A DNA stretch of 9,408 nt from an uncultured Bacillota bacterium. Its GTDB lineage: Bacteria > Bacillota_I > Bacilli_A > RF39 > UBA660. Below are positions 8,201 to 9,408 of the stretch, in pieces. The notes beneath the pieces are model-generated. The model was not told where the DNA came from, did no database searches, and saw only the letters and a program-made list of their open reading frames with translations. The position numbers were made by a program, and so were the translations under genes. The first letter of the stretch is position 1. The number at the start of each line of letters is the position of its first letter. The DNA lies in the NCBI GenBank assembly GCA_947179265.1, contig CAMXBB010000034.1:1-9408 (forward strand). The letters run 5' to 3'.

Positions 8201-8901
8201 ACATCTCTTATAGTTCCTAATATTACTTCACGTCCATAACTATAGATTGCATATAATGGTTCCATTTGAAGGAATATTTCTTCTCCCTTAACGCATCCAT
8301 CTTGAATCTTTATTTTCATCTCTTCAGCATTAAACTCACTATATAAATCTTGAATAGCTAATCCGAAAGCTTCAACATTAGCTTGATAATCTTCTTCAGA
8401 CAATCCAGCAGTAGTTAAACTTTTAAACCAATTTCGCTCAGCTTCATATCCATTTCGACTTTCACCACCAGTATAGGTAGTTGTTGAAAGAGTTGATTTT
8501 GTACCATGACCTAATTCAGCAATATGCTTATTATAATTACTGATAAACTCATGCATTTTAGGAAAGTTAGTATAACTTGCTGTTTCAAAGGAAAAGCTAC
8601 CAGTTAATTTCGATTTATCTCCTGTTAATGCATTATATACGAAAGTCCATCCAGACGCTTGATTATTCTTAGTAACAAAGTCAAAACTATTACTTATAGC
8701 ATGTCCTTCTTGATCAACATAAGTAAATCTTACTGCTCCAGTATAATATCGGCAGGTCCATCCTGGTTCACATACATTAGCACCTACAACACCTATTGTT
8801 GGTTGCCCACCAACTACAGCATCACTACTAGCTAATACAATTGAAGGAATACTTAACAATAATACCCCTAACAATATTAATCTATTAATATTACGTTTCA
8901 C
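5245..8901 (-). CDS. Large secreted cysteine-rich protein, copy 2 (B2)
   Basis: This 1218-residue paralogue of B1 is colinear with it over its whole length. It starts with GTG at 8901 (MKRNINRLI), 6 bases after a strong AGGTGA, and has a Sec signal peptide of 24 residues ending VLA before SSD, with no lipobox. All 42 mature cysteines match those of B1 in order and neighbourhood, including GWTCR, the three CC pairs and the C-terminal CSSESCNAGACDKC cluster. Differences from B1 cluster in the linker near 7575-7610 (no long Asp-Pro array), in Thr/Asn-rich inserts (about 6835-7075 and 6570-6650, with runs such as KTTSTTNSTTTT) and in the last 15 residues. A Lys/Glu/Ala-rich helix, possibly a coiled coil, lies at about 776-825. 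There is no C-terminal membrane helix or LPXTG. It follows A2 by 10 bases and is closed by its own terminator. Surface exposure is well supported; ligand and role are unknown. Confidence 0.93.
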   Translation of the reverse strand: MKRNINRLILLGVLLLSIPSIVLASSDAVVGGQPTIGVVGANVCEPGWTCRYYTGAVRFTYVDQEGHAISNSFDFVTKNNQASGWTFVYNALTGDKSKLTGSFSFETASYTNFPKMHEFISNYNKHIAELGHGTKSTLSTTTYTGGESRNGYEAERNWFKSLTTAGLSEEDYQANVEAFGLAIQDLYSEFNAEEMKIKIQDGCVKGEEIFLQMEPLYAIYSYGREVILGTIRDVLQYYWNGASSAFNSNQKSALLRYLNNKGFLYTIYYDRPINAPNWVGYEKVSYGEYSLTSASSMNDKVGYAVGLDWINDSRNGCTGCKFEDGKFYYDDEEITTYVDPFEDLYEYILSKTKPGGKNCCGSLTKAIEDGDTSVTDEQKEYHEYYCDSGEGEPCTIKEFPEIGKDPKYYCPDGKECSEDEYKEQCDVPDCERDPNEPEDPGNNCCTDDPIEAGHIEGVVNNCCTDGTTSEAKEYDLDKLFCKNEYLGVDNFQYKCNADYYADSTADVDDQYCKMYCTERVSVEIPKPITAISGRYFKLTETSHGTKSSYIEGFKRCRLIINYDKWEQDYYDIVKAEEEAYNDFQKNKAYELMYDDAIKASTQETENVTVSQSCTSNKTSNLTIKQCSKTYKNENIDKNKCYNLTETVDANGTKITKNVTSCKSGDAKDTCYVTKKETTTSTSNSTCKIKYTKYPFKKMYDIYSVKIDEDKRDDCEDIYEAIEFKAGNKSKTSHDLDWAAWNIDDSDCSDAVNNKTGSKTTSTTNSTTTTSCTATRGNSVVESHKENVEENKKKYEEAAKAANEALKSNAQLAKQMEETIDKCDKYFTDYKGSKPEESYQFNATQKFSYTQVYMNELGRLQMDEIFVDFEETPGCVIDEAVVTNVNDDKDGLSENRYSDKKYGNGFESMTDFSDGDLAYQDTANGFKNFLDTKYDADKIFTTDAKYHVTCKWDEGENKLYTLVPSGTASESTSEINYTQHNQEYKVYLSTLDGTYETYWDINGLGTNGRFDKYFKEAGNTCSGQKPNESPAQETLSCKIHSEHEIVLTGYCNGTNGTDTTADPADCDPYEEGYRLFNFKVVDPANLFPSGVGAGDREVAKNWTVTEEGQKAMQEIEALGKADMTYAPENLTYSFVLTPTDMGHIKNYNAGQISAGGYSDFTLVCSSESCNAGACDKCKSPFLENLSNGIVKYDNTNHKVSGWGNKNKDLTAVRKGNGWN
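7947..7989 (-). repeat. 43-bp block identical to 2864-2906 in B1
   Basis: These 43 bases are identical to bases 2864-2906 in the paralogue B1 and encode the conserved VGLDWINDSRNGC segment ending at a paired-cysteine motif (CxxCKFEDGKFYY). Synonymous positions are also unchanged here, while flanking regions differ at many third positions. It is the longest exact match I noticed between the two copies, though I did not search exhaustively. Confidence 0.8.
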
Positions 8902-8914
8902 AACTCATCACCTA
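8902..8914 (-). promoter_or_regulatory. Ribosome-binding site of B2, overlapping A2 stop
   Basis: The A2 stop TAG (8914-8912) forms the start of TAGGTGA, so AGGTGA (8913-8908) is a strong Shine-Dalgarno site 6 bases before the GTG start at 8901. An ATG at 8908-8906 is out of frame. The overlap of stop and binding site points to translational coupling of A2 and B2. Confidence 0.75.
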
Positions 8915-9408
8915 CCCTATAATGCTTACTAAAATTGATGGTGTATCAACACCGAAAGAATAAAATTCATACAACTTATCATCAACATAGACTGATGATA
9001 TATATATTGCATCATCACTTTCATGTTCATTTAAACCATGCACAAATCTTTTCTTTAAATCTAATTTTTCATCATAAACATCAAAAACACTACTCTCACT
9101 TGAAGTTGAACCATGAACCATAATAGTTCCATTATCCATTGTATTGTATGAATCAACCCACATCTTATCAGTACATACAACATCACCTTGTTCATCCTCT
9201 TTGCAATTTTTGATTTCTGGTAACTTAATAGAATTATAATCATTTTGTTTTAAAATTTCTCCATTGTTGGAAAAGCGATACATAATTCCGTTATTAGAGG
9301 TATAAAAACTATCATTATAAGTTTCAATTAAATTCGTATATGGAGAAGATAATCTATTTAATTCTTGAAATTCATTAATACCAATTTTATTATTATTAAG
9401 ATCATATT
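8912..9408 (-). CDS. Membrane-anchored propeller-like protein, copy 2 (A2), C-terminal part
   Basis: About 164 C-terminal codons are visible. The frame stays open to the window edge, upstream of an internal Met at 9283, so the start lies outside the window. The visible part begins YDLNNNKIGINEF and aligns with A1 from about residue 277 onward, including SPYT, the strand-turn motif MYRFSNNGEILK, SIKL and the cysteine pair C-x9-C around a charged loop. The final segment (ISSVYVDDKLYEFYSFGV, then SILVSIIG) differs from A1 at only two residues, whereas the rest is roughly half identical. By homology the missing part should carry a basic N-terminus and one transmembrane helix. It ends 10 bases before B2 and is probably its operon partner. 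Confidence 0.9.
   Translation of the reverse strand, partial: YDLNNNKIGINEFQELNRLSSPYTNLIETYNDSFYTSNNGIMYRFSNNGEILKQNDYNSIKLPEIKNCKEDEQGDVVCTDKMWVDSYNTMDNGTIMVHGSTSSESSVFDVYDEKLDLKKRFVHGLNEHESDDAIYISSVYVDDKLYEFYSFGVDTPSILVSIIG

Noticed and set aside
9281..9283. Met at 9283 as the start of a short 123-residue gene
   Set aside because: The frame is open upstream to the window edge and aligns there with A1 (YDLN, SPYT), so this is an internal Met of a longer gene.

Overview
The window is AT-rich (about one third G+C by eye) and bacterial. Every real gene lies on the minus strand, so transcription runs from high to low coordinates. Short intergenic gaps, Shine-Dalgarno sites, Sec signal peptides and a U-tract terminator point to a low-GC Firmicute, perhaps an uncultured gut Bacilli or Mollicutes-like lineage; that placement is a guess. 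Tryptophan is TGG inside the genes and all stops are TAA or TAG. One gene ends TAA-TGA, so there is no sign of TGA being read as Trp.

The layout is a tandem duplication of a two-gene module. Gene A encodes a membrane-anchored protein with a propeller-like outer domain, and gene B encodes a very large secreted cysteine-rich protein. In the direction of transcription the order is: A2 (8912-9408, start outside the window), B2 (5245-8901), a hairpin terminator and a new promoter (about 5180-5241), A1 (3829-5154), B1 (42-3818), then the first 10 codons of a fifth gene (1-30) running off the edge. In both copies the A stop codon and the B start codon are separated by exactly 10 bases, and the B ribosome-binding site overlaps the A stop. 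A and B are therefore very likely co-translated and work together.

The two B proteins (1258 and 1218 aa) have diverged clearly over their length, yet all 42 cysteines of the mature chain match one for one in order and local context. This strongly suggests an extracellular, disulfide-rich fold. The main length difference is a nine-unit Asp-Pro tripeptide repeat in B1 that is nearly absent from B2. B has no visible membrane or sortase anchor, whereas A has an N-terminal transmembrane helix. The inferred model is that A holds, exports or folds its partner B at the cell surface. I recognise no named family for either protein, and no function beyond surface location can be assigned from sequence alone. 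No RNA genes, insertion sequences or CRISPR arrays were seen.
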